This document shows positions 18,835-26,564 of a stretch of 64,000 nucleotides of DNA, one piece after another; positions within the stretch are counted from its first letter, which is position 1; each line of letters begins with the position of its first letter. The position numbers and the translations under genes were made by a program. The stretch is from DATCJA01 sp963814955 (lineage in GTDB: Bacteria; Acidobacteriota; Vicinamibacteria; Vicinamibacterales; UBA2999), in NCBI GenBank assembly GCA_963814955.1, contig CAWFEX010000013.1, positions 383,533-447,532 of the forward strand, in the 5' to 3' direction. Under the pieces are notes generated by a model. It was not told where the DNA came from and made no database searches. It saw only the letters and a list, made by a program, of their open reading frames with translations.

Positions 18835-19823
18835 GACGGCTGCAGGTCGCCGGCCGCCGCTGCACCCGAGGATTTGGGCACAGCGGTACCGCAGCCGGGG
18901 CAGAAGCGTGCGGTGGGAATGAGTGCGTGCCCGCAGTGCGTGCAGAAACTTGCGACGCCAAGCGGCAGGCTGCCAGGCTGCGGGCCCGCCAGCGTGTGTT
19001 CGGTGTTCACGACCTTCTCGTAGTCACCGCTGTCGACCCACGCCAGAAACTGGCTTGCCCTCATCACCGTCCACGGATGAGTCTGTCCCATCGTGCTCAA
19101 GGCCTTCACGAGCCAGTTCAACTTGTCGGCGTCGAGCGCCTTGAACTCGCGCGCCTGCTCGATGAAATCCTCCGGATTGATCGCGTCGTGATATTTCTGC
19201 GGCAGGCCGGCAATCTTGATCATCGCGGTGATCGGGACATTGGCGTCCTGACAGGCGAGCAGCCCGGCGCGATCGGCGGTGAACTCCGACATCCGCTTCC
19301 AGTTCAGCAGCGCCACCTGGAGACCTGCACTGAGCAGCTCTCCGAGGCCAAACGTCGCGCCTCCGACGATGGCGCCGATAACGGGAAGGAACTCCGCAAT
19401 CTGGTAATACAGCACGTGACCGCTCTTGATGTGCCCCACTTCATGCGCGATCACGAAGAAGAGCTCGTCGTCGGTCAGGAGGTCGACGGCTCCGGCATTC
19501 AGGACGATGAGAGGTCGCTCGACTCCTGCCGTGAAGGCATTCAGGTCCGACCCGGATGCGATGTACAGGTCGGGCGGCTTGGGTAGATCGAGGATGTCGC
19601 AGGCGGCCATGAGCTTTTCGTGCACGTCCGGCACGCTGTCGGGGGTGACGCGCAAATGGCTGCCAGTCAGCTGCACGCGCAGGAGGCGTTCAAAGCCCCA
19701 CTCGTTGCATTTGCGGACGACGGTCTCGAGTCCGTTGCTTTTCTGGAGCGCGTTGAGCGCCTGCGCGTCGAGCGGATGTTCGTAGGTTTGCGGTCGTAAT
19801 CCGGTCAGCTTTTTGCGCGCCAT
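18831..19823 (-). CDS. M48-family zinc metallopeptidase with C-terminal zinc ribbon
   Basis: A 330-residue protein. The zinc site is HEVGH at 127-131, with a third ligand expected at Glu180 in RMSEFTADRAG, the classic M48 (Ste24/HtpX/YcaL-like) pattern. A hydrophobic stretch at about 140-172 could bury or anchor part of the protein. The C-terminus carries CTHCGH and CPGCG (Cys294, 297, 308, 311), a zinc ribbon matching the one at the N-terminus of the upstream TM2 protein. The gene begins 2 bases after the TM2 gene and overlaps the CHAT-TIR start. The pairing suggests a membrane-linked protease and effector assembly. I started at ATG 19823; longer in-frame sequence upstream is antisense to, or overlaps, the TM2 gene. 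Confidence 0.88.
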   Translation of the reverse strand: MARKKLTGLRPQTYEHPLDAQALNALQKSNGLETVVRKCNEWGFERLLRVQLTGSHLRVTPDSVPDVHEKLMAACDILDLPKPPDLYIASGSDLNAFTAGVERPLIVLNAGAVDLLTDDELFFVIAHEVGHIKSGHVLYYQIAEFLPVIGAIVGGATFGLGELLSAGLQVALLNWKRMSEFTADRAGLLACQDANVPITAMIKIAGLPQKYHDAINPEDFIEQAREFKALDADKLNWLVKALSTMGQTHPWTVMRASQFLAWVDSGDYEKVVNTEHTLAGPQPGSLPLGVASFCTHCGHALIPTARFCPGCGTAVPKSSGAAAAGDLQPS

Positions 19824-19825
19824 CG

Positions 19826-20194
19826 TCACCACCGTTGCGCAGTGCCGTTGGCGACCCGATATGCATCGATAGCAGACCAGATCGAGACGGCCAGCCACCC
19901 GAGCCCCAGGGTCGGCGCGGCCGCCACGAGCGCGATCACGAGCATGATCGCGCCTTTCTTGGTGTCGCCGTTGTAGAACTGGCCAACGCCGACGATCAGA
20001 ACCGACAGAACCGTGGCGAGCACGGGATTCTTGCCTGTCACGCTCCGCGATTCCACGAGTGGGGGCGGGGGCGCGCCGCCGCGCGTCCGCGGATCCAACG
20101 GAGGGGGTACAGGTGCCTGCGACAGTGGGGCCCCACACTTGAAACAGAACTTCGCGGTTGCATCGTTGGACGCGCCACACTGCGCACAGAACAT
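19826..20194 (-). CDS. Zinc-ribbon TM2-domain membrane protein
   Basis: A 122-residue protein: N-terminal zinc ribbon (MFCAQCGASND...FCFKCGAP), a proline-rich linker, then a TM2 domain with two helices (about 58-75 and 80-105) and the usual GVGQFYNGDTKKG turn between them. It would sit in the inner membrane with the zinc ribbon in the cytoplasm. It is the first gene of a three-gene operon with the M48 peptidase (2-base gap) and CHAT-TIR. TM2 domains occur in several poorly understood signalling proteins; a tethering or sensing role here is inference. Confidence 0.88.
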   Translation of the reverse strand: MFCAQCGASNDATAKFCFKCGAPLSQAPVPPPLDPRTRGGAPPPPLVESRSVTGKNPVLATVLSVLIVGVGQFYNGDTKKGAIMLVIALVAAAPTLGLGWLAVSIWSAIDAYRVANGTAQRW

Positions 20195-20295
20195 GATTCC
20201 TCCCGAGCATCCGCCTTTCCGGCGTCTGCGCGGAGATTATACGCATGGCGCGCCGTGCAATGGCGTGCACGCCAAAGATCTGCGCAGCAACCCCT

Positions 20296-20350
20296 TGTAC
20301 TTTTGACTTTTGACTTTTGACTTTTGACCTTTGACCTTTGACTTTTGACC
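20296..20350. repeat. Heptamer TTTTGAC tandem repeat
   Basis: About eight consecutive copies of a 7-base unit (TTTTGAC with TTTGACC variants) between the TM2 operon start and the AlkD-like gene end. Because the unit is 7 bases, copy-number change would shift any reading frame; it lies outside genes here. Related heptamer runs occur at 13,757 and 44,845. Confidence 0.85.
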
Positions 20351-20360
20351 TACGTGTTTC

Positions 20361-21088
20361 TCAATCCCCCAGATGTCTGCGTCGAAGCTTTTCGGGGAAA
20401 CGCTCGATCGCGTATCGGAGCATCGTGCGGGGCATTCTTGCCGCATAGACGCGAAGAAATTTCTCCTCGACCTGCTGGTCGCGCTTCCCGATTTCGCGGA
20501 GCATCCACCCGACCGCTTTATGGATGAGGTCGTGTGGGTCGTTCAACAGCATGCGCGCGATAGCCAACGTCGTTTCGAATTCGCCCGCCTTGATGTAATG
20601 AAACGTGGCAAGGATCGCGATGCGCCGGTCCCATATGGATGAGGATTTCGCGAGCCGCTTCAGAATGCGCCGGTCGGCGCCGCGGAGGTGCGCTCCGACA
20701 ATGTGTTCGGCAGAACAGTCGACGAGATCCCAGTTGTTGATTCGACGGCGGTTGCGAAGGTATGCGCGATAAATCGCGGCGCGGCGCCTCACGTCGCCGC
20801 GCTGATACTGCCCGATCAGAATCAGGAGGGCGAGCAGCCGTTCCTCATGCCACGGGGACTCGAGCAAACGCGAGATGTCCTGTAGCGGAAGGTTCCGATA
20901 TATGCGTGACAGTTGCCGGAGCTCGGGTACTTTGATGCCGAGAAATCGATCGCCGGCCGCGTATTCTCCTGGCGCGGTCTTGAAAAACCGTTGCAGCCCC
21001 TTCGCCCTGAGTGGATTCGCCAGGGCTCTCGTTCGACGTGGACCGCAGCCGCGGAGGCCGGTGGGGATGCGTGTGCCGATCGGCTCAC
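20361..21088 (-). pseudogene. AlkD-like DNA alkylation repair protein, apparent one-base frameshift
   Basis: The body is a HEAT-like repeat DNA glycosylase of the AlkD family: LRAKGLQRFFKTAPGEYAAGD, DRFLGIKVPELR, INNWDLVDCSAEHIVG, IWDRRIAILATFHYIKAGEF and HKAVGWMLREIGKRD all match family blocks. AlkD removes bulky or positively charged alkyl purines. The N-terminus is out of frame. A GTG at 21088 starts SRSAHASPPASAAAVHVE, and one missing base near 21,030 would join it to RALANPLRAKG. Without that correction no start codon is obvious in the main frame. Confidence 0.7.
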
Positions 21089-21289
21089 GTCCGAAGGATA
21101 CAGGGTCGCGCGACGTCGACCCGCAGGGACTACGCGCCTGGCGAGGCGCGCGCCCGAGCCCGCAACAGTCTGACAGCTGCGCATTCGGCAGCTCAGCAAT
21201 TCGTGCAATTGTCCGGTTTTGAGATTGACACGGATCGGTTGCCCAGTTAGCTTCGCTTCCTCCGCCTCGACTCGAAGGCCAAGGTCTGC

Positions 21290-22153
21290 ATGGGTGCGAT
21301 TCTCGTTCGCGTCGGCGATGCCGGTCGCAAACCGCTCGACGACGTGATGGATATTCAGGTCGTTTCAACGCGCACCGACAGCGTCGTCGCGTCGGTGCCC
21401 GATGTCCGCGGCACGCGATCTACCAAGGTGCGGGGACTCGTCGAGCGGGAGCCATACCTGATCAAGGTGTTCCCGATGCGCCACCGGCCGGTCGCGCAAT
21501 TCGTTTTCGCCGGAACAGACGCGGCGCCCGCATCGGTGCAGCTCTACACTCCATTGCATCCGGAACGGGTACGCTCGACCACGTTTCCCTCCTTTTCCGA
21601 TGTTCACGCCGATCTCAGGCGCGTCCTCGAGTCCTCTACGGTGGAGGGCATCGAAGGGAAAGGCCAGACTCTGTACGACGGTCTCAGCGACGTGCAAAAG
21701 GCGGGGCTGCTGAACCTGTTCACCAAGATGTCCGCGTTCGGCTTCGACGATCGAAGGTCTGTCTGGTCTTTCGTGGACAGGCTCGTTCGCGTGCGAGCGG
21801 ATCGCATCTTCGCCGATGTACAGCCCGCCCTTCGCGATCTCGTGAAGAGCGGCATTGCATCGGAACGGTTTCGTGAAGTCTCAGGTTCGTTGCACACCCC
21901 TCCTCCCGGCTACTGCGCGGCAGGTTCGTTCAAAACGCCGGAACATTACGGAAACATGCAGCTGACGTTCTTCTCGACCGTGGAAGCGCCGCTGGCGTTC
22001 AGAGTCGACGCCGACATCGACGACGCCGCCGGACTGGGCCATGTGTTCCAGGTGATCCGCAACCACCTGACGCAGGGCACCACGCATCCGTACGACATTC
22101 ACCAGATTCTCGTGTTTCGCCAGGAAGTGATGCCGCCATACGACCTGGCCTGA
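21290..22153 (+). CDS. Protein of unknown function preceding the lipase
   Basis: A 287-residue protein with no signal peptide. Residues 1-90 look like a small beta-sandwich (ILVRVGDAGRKPLDDVMDIQVV, EREPYLIKVFPMRHRPVAQF). The centre is helical (LYDGLSDVQKAGLLNLFTKM). The C-terminal region has GYCAAGSFKTPEHYGNMQLTFF and ends near HPYDIHQILVFRQEVMPPYDL. I do not recognise a family. It lies 33 bases upstream of the lipase gene on the same strand and is probably its operon partner. A role as scaffold, inhibitor or lipid-binding subunit is possible but not shown. Confidence 0.75.
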   Translation: MGAILVRVGDAGRKPLDDVMDIQVVSTRTDSVVASVPDVRGTRSTKVRGLVEREPYLIKVFPMRHRPVAQFVFAGTDAAPASVQLYTPLHPERVRSTTFPSFSDVHADLRRVLESSTVEGIEGKGQTLYDGLSDVQKAGLLNLFTKMSAFGFDDRRSVWSFVDRLVRVRADRIFADVQPALRDLVKSGIASERFREVSGSLHTPPPGYCAAGSFKTPEHYGNMQLTFFSTVEAPLAFRVDADIDDAAGLGHVFQVIRNHLTQGTTHPYDIHQILVFRQEVMPPYDLA

Positions 22154-22186
22154 GTCCCGCCAAATACCCTGGGGGAGGAGATCCAG

Positions 22187-23782
22187 ATGCCCACCAACGA
22201 GCACGTCCCGCTGATCCTCATTCGGGGATTCGGGGGGCTCAGCGTTGACGACGAACGTCAGGTTGCGTACCAGGGCTTCAACGAAGGCACCGTCTACCCG
22301 CATAAACGCGGCGAGAACTACATATACGAGGGCCTCGTCCTCAAGTACCTGAAGTCGCAGTGGCAGTATCACGACGCGACAAACGTCGTCGGCTATTACG
22401 GCAATCCGGTGCTGGAGGACGCGGAGCTGCCCCAGCCGCTGCGGGCCCTCGACCGGAAGTACTTTTCCGGTGACCGCGTGGTCATCGACCCTGGCACGGC
22501 ACTCGAGCTGCTGAAGGCGCCTGGCGACACGCGCAAGAGCCTCTGGGTGTTCCGTTACTACGACCTGAATGCGCGGAACTTCAAGGTGTATGGCGAGGCG
22601 CTGGCGCGGCTCATCGATTTCGTGCGCGATCTGACCGCGCTGAAGAGCGGGTCACTCGCCTCGAAACTGCCCGTGAACATCATCGCCCACTCGATGGGCG
22701 GCCTGATCGTCCGCGAGCTGGTTCAGGTGACGCTTCCAGGGCTCGGCCGACGGGCTGACGAATGCATCAACAAGATCGTGACGCTCGGAACGCCGCACCG
22801 GGGCATTTCCTTTCAGGGGATTCGTGACTGGAAGTTCACCGAAGCGGACGAGGAGCTGGAGCGATTCAATCCCGACGCGCAGGCAGACGCGGCGCAGCGG
22901 TGGTCGTACGTGAATTTCGCAAAACACTTTCCGCCAGAGCGCGTCCTCTGCGTGGTCGGCACGAACTACCGTACGTACGGAACGCGCGTCGCAACCGTGC
23001 TGAACCGGTTGTTTTCGACACCGCAGGAGTACGGCTGGAACTACAACCGCAGCGACGGTCTCGTCAAGCAGACGTCGGCGCAGCTGCCGGGCGCGCCGCG
23101 AACGTTCATCCACAAGTGCCATGGCGGACCCGATTCGGTCGTGACGGCACGCGAGTCGTTCGAAGTGGCGACGCGCTTCTTTCACGGGGACATCCACGCA
23201 CGAGTCAATCTTGCCAGCGCGCGCGTCACGCGAGGGCTGGATCGCTTCGGTAAGAGCGAGATCTTTTTCGGGATGTCGGTGAAGCCCCGGCGCGTCGATT
23301 TCGACCTCTTTCACCAGAGCGCCGAGGCCGAGAACTGCTACGGCCCATTCCGCAACCCCGACCTCAGCGATCCGCCAAGCGAGAAGGGGTTTCCGGGCTG
23401 GGCTGGGCCCGACCGTCTCATCTATGAAGGATGGTTTGATTCGTCGCGGATTTCGCTCGATCGGCCGGCCGCCACGCGCGATCTCGTTATCAGGCTCGAT
23501 TTCTACGTCGGTGAACGCGATCTGCTCGGAGTTGGATTCTCCGACAATGTGATCTTTCGCAAACAGTATTACCTGCGCGCGGTTGCGCCCGGTCCCGAAA
23601 GCTTCGCGGCGTCGATGACAGGATCCAGATGTTCCTGTACACGGACGAAGGCTTCGCCGACGACATGGCCGGGCAAACCAATGACGTTTGAAAGCGGCCG
23701 CTGGATGTTTGCAATTGGAGGCACAGGGTTCGAGGCGCAGCTTGGTATCCAGCTCGAGTACGTCGGCGCCGCGACTGTGTGA
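22187..23782 (+). CDS. Alpha/beta-hydrolase lipase or esterase
   Basis: A 531-residue protein starting at ATG 22187 behind GGAGGAG. The nucleophile elbow is AHSMGG with Ser169, preceded by the oxyanion segment LILIRGFGG; HKCHGGPDSV near residue 305 may hold the catalytic histidine. A C-terminal beta-rich region (about 370-531) resembles a substrate- or surface-binding domain. Near 23,600-23,680 the frame slips and recovers: the alternative frame gives the more sensible DRIQMFLYTDEGFADDMAGQ, so two compensating indels are likely. No signal peptide. It ends 7 bases from the convergent SLOG-like gene. As a fatty-acid-releasing enzyme it could feed the adjacent oxygenase operon, which is inference. 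Confidence 0.85.
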   Translation: MPTNEHVPLILIRGFGGLSVDDERQVAYQGFNEGTVYPHKRGENYIYEGLVLKYLKSQWQYHDATNVVGYYGNPVLEDAELPQPLRALDRKYFSGDRVVIDPGTALELLKAPGDTRKSLWVFRYYDLNARNFKVYGEALARLIDFVRDLTALKSGSLASKLPVNIIAHSMGGLIVRELVQVTLPGLGRRADECINKIVTLGTPHRGISFQGIRDWKFTEADEELERFNPDAQADAAQRWSYVNFAKHFPPERVLCVVGTNYRTYGTRVATVLNRLFSTPQEYGWNYNRSDGLVKQTSAQLPGAPRTFIHKCHGGPDSVVTARESFEVATRFFHGDIHARVNLASARVTRGLDRFGKSEIFFGMSVKPRRVDFDLFHQSAEAENCYGPFRNPDLSDPPSEKGFPGWAGPDRLIYEGWFDSSRISLDRPAATRDLVIRLDFYVGERDLLGVGFSDNVIFRKQYYLRAVAPGPESFAASMTGSRCSCTRTKASPTTWPGKPMTFESGRWMFAIGGTGFEAQLGIQLEYVGAATV

Positions 23783-23789
23783 TTCAACT

Positions 23790-24350
23790 TCAACGAGTCA
23801 CGATTTCTTCGACGCGCCAGCCCCTGGAGACTGCTTCGGTCCTGAACTGCTCGGTCAGATCTTCCTGCCCGCGTGAAGCGCCGTCCCACACGATGAGCGC
23901 GCATTTTGCGGCGTGTGCCGCGGAGGCCAGCGCATCGCCCTCGTCCAGGATCGCGGTATTTGCTCTCGCATAGGCCCCGTCGCCTTCCTCGTTCCCAAGG
24001 ATGACGAGGTCTCTCTCCGCCGCTGCGTCGGCGACGAGCCCGTCGAAGAGCGGACCCCAGTCTCCCGGTCTGTCAACGACCGAGGTCGTCCGAAAGCGAT
24101 CGACGGCGAACGGCAGGATGACACGACGGCGAATGCCACGCGCGCGCGCCGCCTCCAGCGCCAGCAGATCGGCGCCGCAGGCAGCCGACGAGACAACTGT
24201 GGAGGCCGAATGTTCCGCGAGCACCGAGGCGATCGCCTCGCCGACTCTGTCGCAATTGTGAAGAGGGAATCGCGCGACGGCGGCGTCGGCTGCGTCGACT
24301 CGCCGTCCCGCCACCGCGACCACGGTCGCCGTGGCCCCGGCCTTGCTCAC
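23790..24350 (-). CDS. SLOG-like Rossmann-fold protein
   Basis: A 186-residue protein starting at GTG 24350, which overlaps the TGA of the upstream gene (GTGA), so translation is coupled. The sequence shows a Rossmann-type strand (TATVVAVAGRRVD), then SSAACGADLLALEAARARGIRRRVILPF and a later ALIVWDGASRGQ. These match the SLOG/YpsA-DprA-like superfamily, whose members bind or cleave nucleotides and occur in TIR- and CBASS-related signalling. This is the last gene of the haem-oxygenase operon. Long upstream in-frame sequence is arginine-rich and antisense-like, so I reject the longer start. Ligand unknown. Confidence 0.75.
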   Translation of the reverse strand: MSKAGATATVVAVAGRRVDAADAAVARFPLHNCDRVGEAIASVLAEHSASTVVSSAACGADLLALEAARARGIRRRVILPFAVDRFRTTSVVDRPGDWGPLFDGLVADAAAERDLVILGNEEGDGAYARANTAILDEGDALASAAHAAKCALIVWDGASRGQEDLTEQFRTEAVSRGWRVEEIVTR

Positions 24351-25597
24351 GCGGTCGCCCAGAGGGTGTCGGCGAGGAGCTGATTCAGGCGATCGAGCTG
24401 TGCGCGCGTGGTATCCAGCATCCAGGGAGCGGGCGCGGCGGCCTCGGCCTCCTTTTGCCATCGGGCTGCGGTGTCGCAGTCGCCGATCCCCAGCGCCGCC
24501 TCCCACAGCGTGGCGAGTACCCAATACCGGCTTGCGGCGTCGGGAGCGATCTCGAGCGCGCGCTCGCAGTATCGAATCACCTCCCGGCGCACGCGGCGCG
24601 CAATAACGAAGTCCGCAATCGCTTCGGTCTTGTCGCCGCCATGCTGGTGCTGGCGTGCGCGGCAGTTCAGAAGGAACGCGAGGTTGATGCCGTTGTAATA
24701 ATCCTGCTTGAGATAAAAGCCCCGCTCGTATGCACCGATTGCGCCGTCGAGAAACGCGCGGTCGCGGTCGATGTCCCACAGCCGTTTGTGGACGGCCCCC
24801 CAGAGACCCAGCGTTTCGGGATCGTTCGTGATGTCGGGGTCGAGCTGGCGAAGATGCTCCCGCGCCGCGACCAGCGCGGCGCGCGGATCCGGCTGTTTCG
24901 ACTTGTAGGTCGCAAGTGCCAGCTGTTGGACGACGTACTCGTCACGTGGCCGCATCTGCAGCACTGTTTCGAGCAGCCCCCGTGCGGTAGCGAAGTTGTT
25001 CTGCGCCATTTCGGTGCGGGCGATGCTGAGCAGCTGCTTGGCGTTCTGATCCGGCGTCTCCACCTCCGGTTGGGCTGTGATGCCGCGCGCTCGTGGTTCC
25101 TCCGCCGGCGGCTGGAGCTGCAGAAAGGTGTAGACGGGACTGTCAACCGCGTCGTTGTCCACGATCTGTCTGATCGCGGCCATCAGCTCGCCCTTGAATC
25201 GCGCCGCCTCCCGGCGACCGACATCGGTGCCGAGATGCTCGTAGCGGCGAATGACGATGTGGCTGAAGTCGAACGGATTCTTGAACTGCTGTTCGGCAAC
25301 GATGATGGTGGCGCGGGGCCGCACGCCGTACCGGACGCCGAGCTCGTACGCCGCATTCAGATTGGACGTGGACAGATCGGCGATAACCAGATCGGCTCGA
25401 AACAGCGCGTCGTACATCGGTCCATCGATGGTGCCCGAATGGACGATTTCGTCCGCTCGCACGCAGCGGAGTCCGGCCGCGACGACGGCCTCCTTGATCA
25501 CCTCGTACGAGGCGTCGAGGTTGAGGGCGCGGCCAGTTGCGAGATCGGTTTTCTCACCGAAGCCCTGAACGACGAAGCAGGTTTTCTGTCCGGTCAT
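24347..25597 (-). CDS. Nucleoside-deoxyribosyltransferase-like domain fused to DUF4071 (TRAFs-binding) region
   Basis: A 416-residue protein. Residues about 1-150 form a TIR-like or nucleoside 2-deoxyribosyltransferase-like Rossmann domain: CFVVQGFGEKTD, RADEIVHSGTIDGPMY and LVIADLSTSNLNAAYELGVR, where Asp, Ser and Glu positions match nucleotide-cleaving relatives. Residues about 215-400 are helical repeats with NNFATARGLLETVLQMRP, FLDGAIGAYERGFYLKQDYY and NGINLAFLLNCRA, the signature of DUF4071, best known as the regulatory region of the animal ROS-responsive kinase ASK1. The start ATG overlaps the catalase-fold gene's stop and its own stop overlaps the SLOG start. Probably a sensor or effector of the oxygenase operon; the direction of signalling is unknown. 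Confidence 0.82.
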   Translation of the reverse strand: MTGQKTCFVVQGFGEKTDLATGRALNLDASYEVIKEAVVAAGLRCVRADEIVHSGTIDGPMYDALFRADLVIADLSTSNLNAAYELGVRYGVRPRATIIVAEQQFKNPFDFSHIVIRRYEHLGTDVGRREAARFKGELMAAIRQIVDNDAVDSPVYTFLQLQPPAEEPRARGITAQPEVETPDQNAKQLLSIARTEMAQNNFATARGLLETVLQMRPRDEYVVQQLALATYKSKQPDPRAALVAAREHLRQLDPDITNDPETLGLWGAVHKRLWDIDRDRAFLDGAIGAYERGFYLKQDYYNGINLAFLLNCRARQHQHGGDKTEAIADFVIARRVRREVIRYCERALEIAPDAASRYWVLATLWEAALGIGDCDTAARWQKEAEAAAPAPWMLDTTRAQLDRLNQLLADTLWATA

Positions 25598-26562
25598 GTC
25601 GCGACGGTCTCGTTCCTGAATGCAGCCATCGCCTCATAAATCCCCCGGCGTGCACGGTTCATGTTGCCGAGGGGCCGGTGTTCCGGAAGACAGTGCCACG
25701 GATTGAACGCGGTCTGCTCGCACGTGGCAACCCGCACGGGATCGTCGAGCGACTGCGGCGGAATCCGTATGCGTGCGACCGGAATATACGGCGACTCCTG
25801 GAGTTTCCATTCGACCGACGCGTCTTCGATCGGCATGCGTGCGGCATCGGTCTGGAACTGAATCATGAAGTCAAACGTCGCTTCTGACTCGGCGAGCCGC
25901 GCGCGCATCGCGTCCTTGAGATATGTATCCGTGAGCACGGGCGGCAACGAGCTCCTGCGCAACGACGTCGGCGCGACGGCGTACTTCACTGCGCGCCCCG
26001 GACCGAAGAGGTACGGAGTCGTGCTCCAGTAAGGGATGTCCAGATGGCACGTCGGATTGGCTCGCGCGGCCAGAGCGATGCGAAGCGCCTTCGGATGTGT
26101 CAGAAAGTACATCGACCGCCGAAACCCGCCGGCCTCGTTGGCCTGGAGCAGCTCGAGGAAGCCGCGGGTATCGCCGGCCATCATCACCGGGTGACTGTTC
26201 ATGACAATGTCCTGAACGGTGACTCCCGGCGTCAGGTTCGGCCGGTCGACGCCGCTGACCCGCACGGTCATGCCGCGAAGGTCGCGCTCGCGATCGCTGG
26301 TTGAGGCTGCATTGGCGAAGCGTATCGATGCAGCGTAGGTGTGCGGCATCGCAAACAAGCCCACGCGGTACTCAGGGCGGAGGTTGTCCAGGATCGTGAA
26401 CTCGGCGTCCACGCAGGCCGTTTCACGAGCCTGGTTGAACCGCCGCCGCGCGCCCGATCCGTATCTCTTTGCCGTTGCCGCTTTCAGGAAGGTAATGAAT
26501 TCCGCTGTGACGGCCTCCTCATCTCGTGCGATGACTTCCTCTGCCAGACCTGGGGCTGCCAT
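25594..26562 (-). CDS. Catalase-fold haem protein (y4iL-like)
   Basis: A 322-residue protein, shorter than true catalases. Blocks typical of the catalase superfamily are visible: GLFAMPHTYAASIRFANA (70-84), DRERDLRGMTVRV (90-102), VQDIVMNSHPVM (117-127), IPYWSTTPYLFGPGRAVKY (176-194), then NPWHCLPEHRPLG (287-299) and a C-terminal RRGIYEAMAAFR whose Tyr309 may be the haem ligand. Small catalase-fold enzymes can be allene oxide synthases or hydroperoxide lyases acting on fatty-acid hydroperoxides, as in corals; that activity is inferred here. It starts 2 bases after the OYE gene and overlaps the next start, ATGA-style. No signal peptide, so cytoplasmic. Confidence 0.85.
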   Translation of the reverse strand: MAAPGLAEEVIARDEEAVTAEFITFLKAATAKRYGSGARRRFNQARETACVDAEFTILDNLRPEYRVGLFAMPHTYAASIRFANAASTSDRERDLRGMTVRVSGVDRPNLTPGVTVQDIVMNSHPVMMAGDTRGFLELLQANEAGGFRRSMYFLTHPKALRIALAARANPTCHLDIPYWSTTPYLFGPGRAVKYAVAPTSLRRSSLPPVLTDTYLKDAMRARLAESEATFDFMIQFQTDAARMPIEDASVEWKLQESPYIPVARIRIPPQSLDDPVRVATCEQTAFNPWHCLPEHRPLGNMNRARRGIYEAMAAFRNETVAT

Positions 26563-26564
26563 GG

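Noticed and set aside
24351..24779. N-terminal extension of the SLOG-like protein
   Set aside because: Arginine-rich and fully overlapping the upstream gene; the GTG at the GTGA overlap is the better start.
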